A model generated the notes under the pieces. The model was not told where the DNA came from. It was given only the letters and a program-made list of their open reading frames with translations, and searched no databases. Shown piece by piece: positions 29,887-39,596 of a stretch of 64,000 bases of DNA. A program made the position numbers and the translations under genes. Location: assembly GCF_000332135.1 (NCBI RefSeq), contig NZ_KB235896.1, forward strand, positions 1,151,465 through 1,215,464. Reading direction: 5' to 3'. The stretch is from Anabaena sp. PCC 7108. GTDB taxonomy: Bacteria > Cyanobacteriota > Cyanobacteriia > Cyanobacteriales > Nostocaceae. Numbering within the stretch: position 1 is the first letter of the stretch; each line of letters opens with the position of its first letter.

Positions 29887-30930
29887 TTAATGTCCATATA
29901 AATTCATAACTTGGCTTAGGGGTAGACGAGAATGAACCCCTAATGTCAGGGCAGAGGTGTGATCACGGGATAGATGATCCGATGCCGCGCATCCTATCAT
30001 GGCCGCGTTGTCAGTACAGTATTTTAAGGGGGGGAAAAGCACGCGGATATTATGCTGGGCAGCAGCAGCTTGTAAGTATTTTCTCAGCCCGCTATTAGCT
30101 GCCACACCACCACCCACAGCAATTGTATTTAGACCATAGTCACGGGCGCAGGCGATCGCTCTTTTGGTTAGCGATCGCGCTATAGTTTCCTGAAAGCTGG
30201 CCGCTACATCTGCCAATGGTACTTGCTCACCGTTTTTCTCTAACTGCTGTACTACACGCAGTACCGCTGTTTTTAATCCACTAAAACTCCCATCATAGGG
30301 ATGATAACCGCCACCTGGGAGAGAAATTTTCCCTTCTGGTAGTGCAAATGCTTGGGGATTTCCTGTTTGTGCGAGTTTGTCAATTACTGGACCGCCTGGA
30401 TAACCCAGCTTTAACAACCTTGCCACTTTATCAAAAGCTTCACCCGCAGCATCATCACGGGTTTCTCCCAGGGTTTCGTAATTACCACAATCCTTTACAT
30501 AAATCAAGCTTGTATGTCCGCCTGAAACGAGTAAGCTAAGAAATGGGGGGTCTAAAGTTGACTCACTCAAGTAAGTCGCGTAAATATGGCCTTCGAGATG
30601 ATGAACCCCCAAAAAAGGTTTTTTATGTACCATTGCCAAGGTTTTGGCAGCTGTTAAACCCACCAACAGCGCTCCTACTAGACCAGGCGCACAAGTGGCA
30701 GCGATGCCATCAATTTGCCCCCAATCTCTATGGCTTTGCTCCATTGCTTGCGCTATTTCTTGATTGAGCGTTTCTAAATGCTGGCGGGATGCTACCTCTG
30801 GTACAACTCCACCATACTGTTGATGGACGGGAATTTGCGAGGCTATGATACTGCTGTAGACCTGACGATTGTTTACAATTGCGACGGCAGTTTCATCACA
30901 ACTGGTTTCGATTGCTAAAACGGTTGGCAT
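29887..30930 (-). CDS. tsaD: tRNA N6-adenosine threonylcarbamoyltransferase
   Basis: Transfers the threonylcarbamoyl group to A37 of ANN-decoding tRNAs, with TsaB and TsaE. ASKHA-fold protein with the metal-binding [32 protein letters not shown] and [11 protein letters not shown] motifs. 347 aa, ATG at 30930. Identity is clear. Monocistronic. Confidence 0.97.
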   Translation of the reverse strand: MPTVLAIETSCDETAVAIVNNRQVYSSIIASQIPVHQQYGGVVPEVASRQHLETLNQEIAQAMEQSHRDWGQIDGIAATCAPGLVGALLVGLTAAKTLAMVHKKPFLGVHHLEGHIYATYLSESTLDPPFLSLLVSGGHTSLIYVKDCGNYETLGETRDDAAGEAFDKVARLLKLGYPGGPVIDKLAQTGNPQAFALPEGKISLPGGGYHPYDGSFSGLKTAVLRVVQQLEKNGEQVPLADVAASFQETIARSLTKRAIACARDYGLNTIAVGGGVAANSGLRKYLQAAAAQHNIRVLFPPLKYCTDNAAMIGCAASDHLSRDHTSALTLGVHSRLPLSQVMNLYGH

Positions 30931-31154
30931 AGGGACTGGGGATTAGGGAGTGGTGAAAAGTAATATATTTTAACTCTTGCCTGTTGCCTGTTCCCTATCT
31001 TTTCGTTGAGAAGCTTTAACTTTTATTTACTTAAACTTTACTCGGTTCCCGGCCAAGAGTATGATGACTTGCTAGTTATCCAAATTAAACACTGTACAAG
31101 CCGCTTCGTTTTGTACAAAGAACTTCTTGTTTTGTAATAAAAGGAAACAACTCT

Positions 31155-31649
31155 ATGCGACGATTGTTTGCTTTGATTTTAGCGATTGGTCTGTGGTTCA
31201 ATTTTGCTCCTCAAGCTCAAGCCTTAGGAGCTAACCTTGTACCTTGCAAAGACTCTCCCGCATTTCAAGCACTAGCACAAAATGCCCGTAACACCACTGC
31301 TGACCCTGAATCAGGGAAAAAGCGGTTTGAGCGCTATTCTCAAGCTCTGTGTGGACCAGAAGGTTATCCTCACTTGATTGTTGATGGTCGCCTTGATCGT
31401 GCTGGGGACTTTTTGATCCCCAGTATCCTGTTCCTCTATATTGCTGGTTGGATAGGTTGGGTTGGTCGCGCTTATTTGCAAGCGGTCAGCAAGGGATCTG
31501 ATTCTGAACAAAAGGAAATTCAAATCGATCTTGGTATCGCCCTACCCATTATTTCTTCAGGCTTTGCTTGGCCTGCAGCTGCACTTAAAGAATTTCTCTC
31601 AGGTGAATTAACAGCTAAGGATTCAGAAATTACTGTTTCTCCCCGCTAA
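31155..31649 (+). CDS. psaF: Photosystem I reaction-centre subunit III
   Basis: Thylakoid protein on the lumenal side of photosystem I. The signal peptide (residues 1-23, ending PQAQA) gives mature [15 protein letters not shown]. One membrane span follows near [20 protein letters not shown]. 164 aa; ATG at 31155 after an AAGGAAA ribosome site. First gene of psaF-psaJ-psaL. Confidence 0.97.
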   Translation: MRRLFALILAIGLWFNFAPQAQALGANLVPCKDSPAFQALAQNARNTTADPESGKKRFERYSQALCGPEGYPHLIVDGRLDRAGDFLIPSILFLYIAGWIGWVGRAYLQAVSKGSDSEQKEIQIDLGIALPIISSGFAWPAAALKEFLSGELTAKDSEITVSPR

Positions 31650-31688
31650 TTCATCTGTACTCATTCACTTGTTTTGGAGACTAAATTC

Positions 31689-31838
31689 ATGGCTGAAAAA
31701 AGCGATCAATCCACATATTTCGTTAAGTTTCTGTCTACAGCACCTGTAGCAGCAACAATCTGGTTGACAATCACAGCAGGCATTTTGATTGAATTTAACC
31801 GCTTTTTCCCTGACTTACTTTTCCACCCACTACCATAG
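31689..31838 (+). CDS. psaJ: Photosystem I reaction-centre subunit IX
   Basis: A 49-aa single-span membrane protein, starting [20 protein letters not shown] and ending LLFHPLP. It associates with PsaF in photosystem I. ATG at 31689, after GGAGAC at about 31676. It begins 39 bp after the psaF stop, consistent with co-transcription. It is shorter than the cut-off of most ORF lists. Confidence 0.95.
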   Translation: MAEKSDQSTYFVKFLSTAPVAATIWLTITAGILIEFNRFFPDLLFHPLP

Positions 31839-31955
31839 GGTGAAAATGTGATTCCAATCAGTAAACAGTTAATCGTAAACACTCTGCTAACTGAATAACT
31901 GTTTACTGAGAACTCAAATAAATGCCAAGATTCTCATTTAGAGGCAACATAAAAT

Positions 31956-32477
31956 ATGGCACAAGCAGTAAATGCATCAAAAAATCTCCCTAGTGATCCT
32001 AGAAACCGGGAGACAGTTAGACCTGCTGGACGTGATCCACAGGATGGCAATCTAGAAACCCCAATTAATTCTTCTCCTTTGGTGAAGTGGTTTATCGGCA
32101 ATTTGCCTGCTTATCGTCTAGGTCTCACTCCTTTTAGACGGGGACTAGAAGTTGGCATGGCTCATGGTTACTTGCTGTTTGGTCCATTTGCTAAATTGGG
32201 TCCACTGCGGGATGCACCTAATGCTAATTTAGCGGGTTTATTGGGCAGTATTGGCTTGGTTGTGATTCTCACCGCCTGCCTCTCTTTGTATGCTAATAGC
32301 AATCCAGCAAAAGCACTTGCAAGCGTGACTGTACCTAATCCTCCTGTCGATGCTTTTAACTCCAAGGAAAGCTGGAATAACTTTGCTAGTTCTTTCTTGA
32401 TTGGTGGTATTGGTGGTGCGGTAGTTGCTTACTTTTTAACTGGCAATTTGGGCATCATTCAAGGTCTAGTCGGTTAG
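31956..32477 (+). CDS. psaL: Photosystem I reaction-centre subunit XI
   Basis: 173-aa membrane protein required for photosystem I trimers and tetramers. Key segment TPFRRGLEVGMAHGYLLFGPF with the conserved chlorophyll-binding histidine, then spans near NLAGLLGSIGLVVILTACLS and FLIGGIGGAVVAYFLTG. ATG at 31956. It lies 117 bp after psaJ and probably ends the psaFJL unit, followed by a long hairpin. Confidence 0.96.
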   Translation: MAQAVNASKNLPSDPRNRETVRPAGRDPQDGNLETPINSSPLVKWFIGNLPAYRLGLTPFRRGLEVGMAHGYLLFGPFAKLGPLRDAPNANLAGLLGSIGLVVILTACLSLYANSNPAKALASVTVPNPPVDAFNSKESWNNFASSFLIGGIGGAVVAYFLTGNLGIIQGLVG

Positions 32478-32490
32478 TTTGATTTCTGAA

Positions 32491-32541
32491 TTATGGGTAA
32501 TAGGTAATTAGTTATTTTTTGCTTCGACCTATTACCCATAA
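32491..32541 (+). terminator. Hairpin after psaL
   Basis: A perfect 15-bp stem (TTATGGGTAATAGGT / ACCTATTACCCATAA) with a 21-nt loop, directly behind psaL. There is no clear T-run after the stem, but a T-run sits in the loop. It likely ends or stabilises the psaFJL mRNA. Confidence 0.65.
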
Positions 32542-32727
32542 CTAAAATAAATCAGCCAAAAGAAATCACACTATGTTAAGTAAAATAACAAATATTGAAA
32601 TTAGCTCGTAATGAGGGCTTTAGACCTCAAACTATAGCTGTTCACGAAGCATTCCCCCAGGGTAGCCCTCACTGCAAACCTTTCGTTATTTACATTGCTA
32701 TACTTGGATTTGTTGTTAAACTGCTAA

Positions 32728-33324
32728 TTATCCAAATAATACCGTTTCAATTTCATTGACAGCGGTTTCAAAATCGTTGTTGACGATTTGAATATCAAAT
32801 TCATCTGCGGCTATAATTTCCGTTTGGGCGCGGTGCAGACGACGAGCTATAGCTTCTTCCGAATCTTGGCCTCGTCCCCGTATCCGTTTCTCCAATTCTG
32901 AAAATGTTGGTGGCAGAATAAAAATGCTGAGGGCGCTAGGAAAGGAAGCACGAATTTGTCTTGCCCCTTCTAGCTCAATTTCTAGAACTACCAACTTACC
33001 AGAATGAATGTGGTCAAGCACATTTGCACGAGGAGTACCGTAATAGTTACCCGCAAATTCTGCCCATTCTAAGAATTCCCCTTGAGCAACTAATTGTTCA
33101 AACTTACTACGGCTAATAAAGTAATAGTTTTTGCCATTGGTTTCTCCAGGGCGTGGAGAACGAGTCGTTATAGATACTGAATAATACAGTTCTGGATGAC
33201 GCTGGAGGAGCGTTTGCATTAAAGTACCTTTGCCGACTCCACTAGGACCTGTCAAAACAATCAGCTTGCCCAGAGGTTGGCATTCTTTCGTAGTAGCACC
33301 ACTATTTATCGGTAAAACTTGCAT
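32728..33324 (-). CDS. gmk: Guanylate kinase
   Basis: Phosphorylates GMP to GDP with ATP. P-loop [20 protein letters not shown]-binding [11 protein letters not shown] and [13 protein letters not shown] chose ATG at 33324 (198 aa, MQVLPINSG); a TTG at 33351 would add nine residues. The remA-like gene lies upstream on the same strand, 170 bp away, a pairing that is conserved in many bacteria. Confidence 0.96.
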   Translation of the reverse strand: MQVLPINSGATTKECQPLGKLIVLTGPSGVGKGTLMQTLLQRHPELYYSVSITTRSPRPGETNGKNYYFISRSKFEQLVAQGEFLEWAEFAGNYYGTPRANVLDHIHSGKLVVLEIELEGARQIRASFPSALSIFILPPTFSELEKRIRGRGQDSEEAIARRLHRAQTEIIAADEFDIQIVNNDFETAVNEIETVLFG

Positions 33325-33494
33325 TATCCGTTCAACTTGTGAATTAATCAATAGATGTTATTTACGAGTCTTATGTTAGTTGCGAGGGCAAACTGGTATA
33401 AGAAATTTGTAGCACTGGTGACAGAAGATTTTTCTAATTCACATGGTACGGCCGATGTTGAGTAAATAGGGGTGGGTTGATCACCCACCTGCAA

Positions 33495-33761
33495 TTAATT
33501 ATCTACTGTCTGATGGTCACGGGAAATAACAAAGCGATTTGCTACCGTTTCCGGCTGAATCGCTGATAAGATTACGTGGCTGGAATCAGTTATAATTACA
33601 GCCCTAGTCCGGCGACCATAGGTTGCGTCAACCAGTTGACCTCTATCTCTGGCATCGGTAATAATTCGCTTAATTGGGGCAGACTCTGGACTGACAATGG
33701 CAACTACTCGATTGGCGGAGACAATGTTGCCAAAACCTATGTTGATTAACTGAATGTCCAT
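33495..33761 (-). CDS. remA: RemA/DUF370-family regulator
   Basis: 88 aa. Starts [20 protein letters not shown], with the basic patch [25 protein letters not shown] that forms the DNA-binding surface in Bacillus RemA. There it activates matrix genes; the role in cyanobacteria is unknown. ATG at 33761. Upstream of gmk on the same strand. Confidence 0.9.
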   Translation of the reverse strand: MDIQLINIGFGNIVSANRVVAIVSPESAPIKRIITDARDRGQLVDATYGRRTRAVIITDSSHVILSAIQPETVANRFVISRDHQTVDN

Positions 33762-34124
33762 AAAAAACTGACGCTAAATGCGCTAGAAAAAGCTTGTTAG
33801 AAACTTATTCCCATGTTATACCTAAAGAATCGTAGTTACAACGCTTAAAGTCTTGCTAAATTGAGTTTTTTAATAACAACTGCTTTTTTTTAGCTATTTA
33901 TCAGCCAAATTTACTAAAAATCTTTCTAAAGATATATGCGAAATTATACTCATACACGCTAGTTCCAGAAGGAATCAAGAAAGCTTAAAGCAGAATTTAG
34001 GGGTTAGAAGTGAAAGCCACTTGATATTTGATAGCGCAGTGTCTCGTAGGGAAGCGGTACTAGTCCGATGACGTGGGGAGAGGTGACTTTGCTTTTCTCC
34101 CCTTCAGTATATGTCTATCTATGC
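33762..34124. other. Spacer between tgpA-like gene and remA
   Basis: Contains a 7-bp hairpin at 34075-34102 (GGGGAGA / TCTCCCC) near the stop of the transglutaminase-like gene, and the AT-rich remA leader. No gene seen. Confidence 0.4.
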
Positions 34125-36458
34125 CTATGATTTTTGCTTTTGTCGAGTTTTAGCTGTTTTTTTGACTGTTTGCCATCTTTGTTGTAATTGTTTCCAGTTA
34201 GGACTGTTACCTCCATAACGCCAACTTACATAAGCTTGGCAAATTTCATCTATGATCTCAGCAGTGGCCTGAGGATGTTGTTGATATGACACTTGAGCGT
34301 ATTCCAGAGGTGTCTGGGCTGGATGTTTACCCAAACCCTTTTGTGTTGTCCATTGTAGCATTTGTTGATACAGGCTTTCCATTGGTGGTAACTTTTTCAA
34401 CCACCTACGGTTAATCCATTTTTGCCATTCTACCCAACCCAGCCAACCAAAGAAAGCGGTGGTTGTAGCTACAATTAAGGCAGTGAATACCCCTAACCAA
34501 CCTTGAGAAAATAAAGCTAAAAACCAAGCGATCGCTCTAAAGAACCAGCTAAATATTGTCCCAAATACATTATTCAGCAACCCTGTGACAGGTGAAGGTA
34601 GCCAGCCAGCCACCCAATTCCAAAACTGACGTAAAACACTAAAAGTCTGATCTTCCTCAATTGAAGGAGGAATTAAAGGATGATTAGGAATTGGATCAAA
34701 ACTGAACCAGCCATATTTAGGAAAATAAACTTCTGTCATCGCATAAGCATCAGTGTTACGGACAACATACATTCCTGTAAATGGATTAAACTCTCCTGGA
34801 GCAAATCCTGCTACTAACCGTGCGGGAATGCCTATGGAACGCAACATCACAGTCAGTACAGTCGAAAAGTGGTCTGGATAGCCTCCTTGATTTTTGAACA
34901 AAAAGGATTCTACCAAGTCATCTTTTGTGCCTAAATAAGGTAATCCGAAGGGATTTTCTGGGATAGAGTACTTTTGCTTGAGATATTGAGCTAGGTAAAG
35001 TGCTTTTTCGTAAACTGAATCTAGTTTTCTAGTGTCTTCAGTTCGAGAAACCCGTTCATGATTATAATCAGCCAGAATAGCTTCGGTTTTTTGCCTGACT
35101 TTTTCAGCAATTTCTGGGGGGATTTGCAGGTAATAATTCTTGATATCGGGGGGATATTTGGTCGGGGCTGTACCTAACAAAGTGCGATCGCGGGAGGGGA
35201 CTTGCGAAACTATTGTGTATGTCATCCCTTCTGATAATTGCACAGGCGATCGCAAACCCCCTTCGGTATCAACTGCGATCACAGGTCCGGGAAAATAGAT
35301 TTCTTGGGGATAAGAGAGAGTGGGAATCAGGTTAGGTAAATCTGATACCACGTTATAAGTTTGTACGACTTCTTTGGTTGGAGTTGTGATGATTGGCAGA
35401 TCAAGGGAAATTTTGTACGACCAAGGCGATTGCTTAAGAGTCCTAACTTGATCATTACGAGAAATTTCCCATCCCTTACCTGTGTAGCGATCAAAAGCCA
35501 GAACTCGCCAAAAACCTTCTGCTTGGGATCTAACCCGGATCACCACCTTGGGTTTCATTTCTCCCCGCAGGTTTTGGTTCATCTGGCTATTAAAACCGTA
35601 ATAAAAATTATTATCTATCTTTCCAGCTTCACCAGTCCTTCCTTCTCCCGTGCCGCTACCATTACCTTGAGCATTACCTTGGCGAACATAACCGGGATTA
35701 TTGATATTGCGACCTGTAAACGAGCCTTTTAATTCAATTGGCGCACTTACAGGAAATGAACGTAGTTGATAGCCAGGAACTCTTGGTAAAACTGCAAAAA
35801 TTCCCAGTCCCAGCCCTAAAATTATCAAAAAATTTACAACTAAAAATTTAAAACTGAAGCTTGTAGTATTTTTTTGGGAAATTTTTGCTTTTTTTAACGG
35901 CTTTAAGCCCAAGCGTGAGCGATAGTCTAGGACTAAAGTTGGCAAAGCCACACCTAAAAATAACAGCAACACAGGTGCAAACGCCATGGTTTGACTTAAT
36001 GTTGCAGCTACACCTAATAATATTAAGCCGATCACAATCGAATAACCCAAGTCTTTCCGCCGAGGCGTATCGTAGCTGTGCAGCACCTGAAGTTGAATTA
36101 ATAATTGTGCCAAACTCAGCCTTGTATCATTCCACTCACCGATAAAACGCCCAAAAAAAGCACCTAGTGCCACCAACATTCCTATAGCAATACAGAACTT
36201 GATAGGAATATTAGCGTTTCGGCGACGGTAGTGACTCCAAATAGCACCCACAATACTTAGAGGCACTGCCCAAAGACTAAAGGTAGTCTCCGATGCAATA
36301 TCCGTCGCCACCGTCCCTAAAATTACCAGCGCTAGCACTAGCACCCTTAAGGGGATTGAATCTTCCACTTCTGTTAAAGACGACCTATGTCTAGTTTGTC
36401 GCCAGTAATCACCTACAGGTAAGCGCCAAAACCGATTCATCCTGGATAAATTTAACAT
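34125..36458 (-). CDS. TgpA-like membrane protein with a transglutaminase-core domain lacking catalytic Cys and His
   Basis: 777 aa. Several N-terminal membrane spans (DUF3488-like, residues ~35-225) are followed by a large periplasmic part, a transglutaminase-core domain (~500-595), a span near 640-670 and a cytoplasmic DUF4129-like tail (PLEYAQVSYQQHPQATAEII). In active members the core reads G-Y-C-x-x-F and D-A-H-A-W. Here the same places read GGYPDHFSTV (Pro528 for Cys) and DAYAMTEV (Tyr572 for His); the aspartate in FDPIP (588) remains. I infer that it has no transglutaminase or protease activity. ATG at 36458. Monocistronic. Confidence 0.82.
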   Translation of the reverse strand: MLNLSRMNRFWRLPVGDYWRQTRHRSSLTEVEDSIPLRVLVLALVILGTVATDIASETTFSLWAVPLSIVGAIWSHYRRRNANIPIKFCIAIGMLVALGAFFGRFIGEWNDTRLSLAQLLIQLQVLHSYDTPRRKDLGYSIVIGLILLGVAATLSQTMAFAPVLLLFLGVALPTLVLDYRSRLGLKPLKKAKISQKNTTSFSFKFLVVNFLIILGLGLGIFAVLPRVPGYQLRSFPVSAPIELKGSFTGRNINNPGYVRQGNAQGNGSGTGEGRTGEAGKIDNNFYYGFNSQMNQNLRGEMKPKVVIRVRSQAEGFWRVLAFDRYTGKGWEISRNDQVRTLKQSPWSYKISLDLPIITTPTKEVVQTYNVVSDLPNLIPTLSYPQEIYFPGPVIAVDTEGGLRSPVQLSEGMTYTIVSQVPSRDRTLLGTAPTKYPPDIKNYYLQIPPEIAEKVRQKTEAILADYNHERVSRTEDTRKLDSVYEKALYLAQYLKQKYSIPENPFGLPYLGTKDDLVESFLFKNQGGYPDHFSTVLTVMLRSIGIPARLVAGFAPGEFNPFTGMYVVRNTDAYAMTEVYFPKYGWFSFDPIPNHPLIPPSIEEDQTFSVLRQFWNWVAGWLPSPVTGLLNNVFGTIFSWFFRAIAWFLALFSQGWLGVFTALIVATTTAFFGWLGWVEWQKWINRRWLKKLPPMESLYQQMLQWTTQKGLGKHPAQTPLEYAQVSYQQHPQATAEIIDEICQAYVSWRYGGNSPNWKQLQQRWQTVKKTAKTRQKQKS

Positions 36459-36740
36459 TTTGAAGTAAGTAAAACTATGACGTAGACGCTACGGACACAA
36501 TGCTAGAGACGAAAACTGATTACCTTGTCTTCAATCTTAGCCCTACCCCATCGTAGCTTTAGACTCCCTTTGGGCATCTCAGGAAATCTACGCATTTCCG
36601 CAAGTGTCTCGCTCATAGTTACTTCCTAATAGATGCCCTAACTAATGTTTTTGGCAAAGAGGAGTAAGCTTGAAAACCAGGATTATTATCTTTTGCTATC
36701 GCTGTTTATCAATTGAGAGTGCTAGCAGTAGTAATTTGAA

Positions 36741-37562
36741 CTACATCATCAGATTAATAGCCAATAGTAGTGGTTGTTGTTCTAGCTCTGGACATTCAAC
36801 TGCTAGAGTATAAGTTTGGCTGGTACGTTCGCAGTATAGTTCTACACTAACTTTATTTGAATCCTCAGATTGTGAGACGGCTTGATTCCCATTGCCTTGA
36901 AGCTTCAAAACCCCTTGAGTAGGTAATTCACCGTGAACACGTAATTTCGTTAGCTTGCCCAGCAACTGTAATTCTACTCTGATATTTAGAGTTCCAGTGG
37001 TAGTTTGCCATTGTTTTTCTATCACCGGATTGGTGAATGAAATTGGCAGAGTCAGATTTTCTAGCAGTTGTTTAGCTGCCATTAACGACAACGCCATTTG
37101 TTGACGTGGTTGTAAATCTGAGTAATCCCTCTGAATATTGGGTATTGTCTCTAGAGCATCTACAGAACGATAGGAAGTTCTGAGTACCATCCCAGCTACA
37201 TCATTGATTAACTGGTAATCTTCAGGAAAAAAGCTCTCTACAGCCTGAACCAGTTTAGGTCCTAAAGGTAGAGAAGATGTCAATAATAACTGACACTTTT
37301 CCATCAATTGCTGGAAAATCTTTTCTGGTAAAGAAACTGGCAGATTGAGCTTTGATTGCTGTGCCAACCACCCCCAGGCAGGAACTAAGGCAATCGATGG
37401 CTCTTCCACAAATTCGGGATACTCTATTAATTGACTTTCCCAAGGGAATAAAGGTGGGTGGTTTTGGATTTCGACTTGTAACCGACGCTTGAGGACGGCT
37501 TGAAAACGTTCTTGCACAGTAGGAATTTCTCCTAGTTGAAAGGTTTGGGGCTGTCCTCCCAA
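36741..37562 (-). CDS. Probable PatU-type protein downstream of hetZ (start uncertain, possibly truncated)
   Basis: 273 aa, soluble, no recognised catalytic motif. It follows the hetZ-like gene on the same strand after 144 bp, the place occupied by patU5-patU3 in Anabaena. I therefore propose PatU3-like, on position only. No ATG or GTG precedes residue 16; the frame opens with TTG at 37562 without a ribosome site. Upstream, the same frame continues through TAA stops at 37580-37578 and 37661-37659, separating a coding-like 26-codon stretch, up to the hetZ stop. Either the 5' part of a once longer patU has decayed, or translation starts at TTG or at GTG (residue 16). Confidence 0.55.
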   Translation of the reverse strand: MGGQPQTFQLGEIPTVQERFQAVLKRRLQVEIQNHPPLFPWESQLIEYPEFVEEPSIALVPAWGWLAQQSKLNLPVSLPEKIFQQLMEKCQLLLTSSLPLGPKLVQAVESFFPEDYQLINDVAGMVLRTSYRSVDALETIPNIQRDYSDLQPRQQMALSLMAAKQLLENLTLPISFTNPVIEKQWQTTTGTLNIRVELQLLGKLTKLRVHGELPTQGVLKLQGNGNQAVSQSEDSNKVSVELYCERTSQTYTLAVECPELEQQPLLLAINLMM

Positions 37563-37706
37563 CTTTGGCTCACCACATTACGTAGCGGCTTCCTTGAGAG
37601 GGTCTTCTACCCCATCAATTTTCTCACACTCTACCGAGGGATACTCGCCGGTTTGACATTATCTGCCAACAACTAATCGAGTAACTGGTATTGTAAGGGT
37701 TGTGAG

Positions 37707-38900
37707 TCAATATTCATGGGTAGATGCACTAGATCCGGACACTAATGAGTTACGAATTTCCCAAGCTTGTTCCAAAATCTTAAACCAGCGTTTTTGCAGT
37801 TGTGCCATTGACAAATCTAAGGTTTTGGCAATTATTTCGTCGGGTTCTCCTTGTTGCTTTAAATCCAGTAAACACCGATGTTGATCATCCAACTTTGCTG
37901 TGTAGACTTGCCATTGATGAGGAGTTAAGCCTAAATTAGTAGGTAAAGAAACTTCTAACCATTCATGAACTAATTCCCAACGATGCAAAAGTGCAAACCG
38001 AATTAAATGATATTTAAAGCGCTGCTGCAAGTAATCTCGCTGACGCGGGGTTAAACCCAAAATTGACTCAATTTCCGGCGCAGATAAATCCTGGAGACGG
38101 AGGGAGAAATAATCAGCACAGTCTGATTGTTGCCTTTGTTCTAAATAATCCATTAATTCGGTAATCACAACTGAACGCAGGGTGTCTTCTTCAAGTTCTG
38201 GTTCTGGTTGCATTGCCATCGCTGATCTTAATTGTTGTATGGCTGGCTCTTCCCAAGATCCATCAAACTCACCACTACTGCCTTCAGAAGCTTTTTCTAT
38301 ATCTATAGAAGTTTCTGGAGGTTGTTGTTGTGAGAAGGTTTGCGCTCGCAAAATGATGAGTTGTTGTTGTCTTCCTGGTAAGGGAATACGGCGTTTACCA
38401 TAGCGCTCAGTAAATGCCATGTACTCGGCTAATTCTAGTAGGCTCTGGGGGCGATAGGTAGTTTCTTGTTGATTTTCTCTACGAAAAGCATTCAATGCCT
38501 CCAGATAAAAACTCTGAAGAAAATCTTCTATAATAGTCAGCCGCCCTTGATAGCTCAATTGCTTCTGAGGAGGATTAATATACCGATAGATAATTGCACT
38601 GAGAGTACTATGTAACTCGACTCTACCCCGATTAGAACCCAATTGATAGTACCGGAGACATTGTTGCAGCCGATGTCTGGCTAGAGTCATTGCAGAGCTT
38701 TCTATTTCACCGGAAGCTTGAATGCGTTTACTCTCATTACAAATCCTAAGTACTTCGCCAGCAATTCGCAATGACACACTGCGACAATTTTTTTCTGTAG
38801 CCTTGGTTGACTGCTGTAGTTCTTTCAATAGGAATTGAAATATAACCTCCACGCCGATAGACTTGTCTCCCTGAGTAGTTGCGGTTGCGGCTGAATTCAT
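37707..38900 (-). CDS. hetZ: Heterocyst-differentiation regulator HetZ-like protein
   Basis: 397 aa, soluble. A helix-turn-helix resembling sigma region 4 lies at residues 271-299 (LSAPEIESILGLTPRQRDYL), and a second at about 355-375 (DEIIAKTLDLSMAQLQKRW). Highly conserved-looking core: IIYRYINPPQKQLSYQG and AFTERYGKRRIPLPGR. The length and the neighbourhood (tandem amidases, murI, sds on one side, patU-like on the other) match my memory of hetZ in Anabaena sp. PCC 7120. There HetZ acts with HetR early in heterocyst differentiation. An alternative is a divergent group 3 sigma-like protein. ATG at 38900. Confidence 0.72.
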   Translation of the reverse strand: MNSAATATTQGDKSIGVEVIFQFLLKELQQSTKATEKNCRSVSLRIAGEVLRICNESKRIQASGEIESSAMTLARHRLQQCLRYYQLGSNRGRVELHSTLSAIIYRYINPPQKQLSYQGRLTIIEDFLQSFYLEALNAFRRENQQETTYRPQSLLELAEYMAFTERYGKRRIPLPGRQQQLIILRAQTFSQQQPPETSIDIEKASEGSSGEFDGSWEEPAIQQLRSAMAMQPEPELEEDTLRSVVITELMDYLEQRQQSDCADYFSLRLQDLSAPEIESILGLTPRQRDYLQQRFKYHLIRFALLHRWELVHEWLEVSLPTNLGLTPHQWQVYTAKLDDQHRCLLDLKQQGEPDEIIAKTLDLSMAQLQKRWFKILEQAWEIRNSLVSGSSASTHEY

Positions 38901-39055
38901 AGTCTGAATTTTAAAAAGACCCTAACATACTTAAACACAACCTGTAAGGTTATGGGTGTTAGCTGGATAGGCTTTGCATATAGGTTGTCAGTTTTCACTG
39001 TTCCCTGTTCCCTGATTTAATGTTTTGGAGATGACTCAGGAGCTATTGATAAGTC

Positions 39056-39532
39056 ATGACAAATTTAGAAGCACAAATTCAATTGTTGATTGACAATGCA
39101 CCTCAGGATGGTATGACACCAGAAATTGTGGCCACAATTGCCCCTGCGCTGAGAGCGATCGCTCAAAAGTTACGTTACCCCCACTACTATATTCTCCAAA
39201 ATTTGCAGGAAAATTGGATTTTAACTACATTAAGTAACAAAAAAAAGCCAAAATTAGAGAGACGCGTGGTTTACGCTTTTCCTAGATTACAGGATGTCTC
39301 TTTGTTTACATCTGTTGGGATTAACCCTCAAGTAGTAGCTAAAACCATTCCTGTCATTCACATTCTGTTTCAATTGGTTGCATTAGAGCCAGTAGATAGT
39401 ATAGTTTTTTTTGAGACTCCTGGCACAACCAGCAACGCCATTGAAGTCGAGCGAACTGACCTACAAAACCTAATTCAGCAGAATCTACAACAATATAGAA
39501 CTAGTAAACAAGTTCCTCCAGATATTGCCTGA
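39056..39532 (+). CDS. Conserved cyanobacterial protein of unknown function
   Basis: 158 aa, soluble, alpha/beta composition, no cysteine motif, no signal peptide. Starts MTNLEAQIQLLIDNAPQDG, ends KQVPPDIA. It is divergent from hetZ (155 bp apart, so shared regulatory space) and convergent with sds. ATG at 39056 after GGAG at about 39029, which is rather far. I do not recognise a family. Confidence 0.7.
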   Translation: MTNLEAQIQLLIDNAPQDGMTPEIVATIAPALRAIAQKLRYPHYYILQNLQENWILTTLSNKKKPKLERRVVYAFPRLQDVSLFTSVGINPQVVAKTIPVIHILFQLVALEPVDSIVFFETPGTTSNAIEVERTDLQNLIQQNLQQYRTSKQVPPDIA

Positions 39533-39542
39533 ATCAATTTTA

Positions 39543-39586
39543 GATTTTAGATTTTGAATTTTAGATTCAATCCAAAATCTAAAATC
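39543..39586. terminator. Bidirectional hairpin between convergent genes
   Basis: A perfect 14-bp stem (GATTTTAGATTTTG / CAAAATCTAAAATC) in the 64-bp gap between the 158-aa gene and sds. T-rich on either strand, so it could end both transcripts. Built from the TTTTAGATTTTAGATT repeat family. Confidence 0.6.
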
Positions 39587-39596
39587 CACCCATGGG

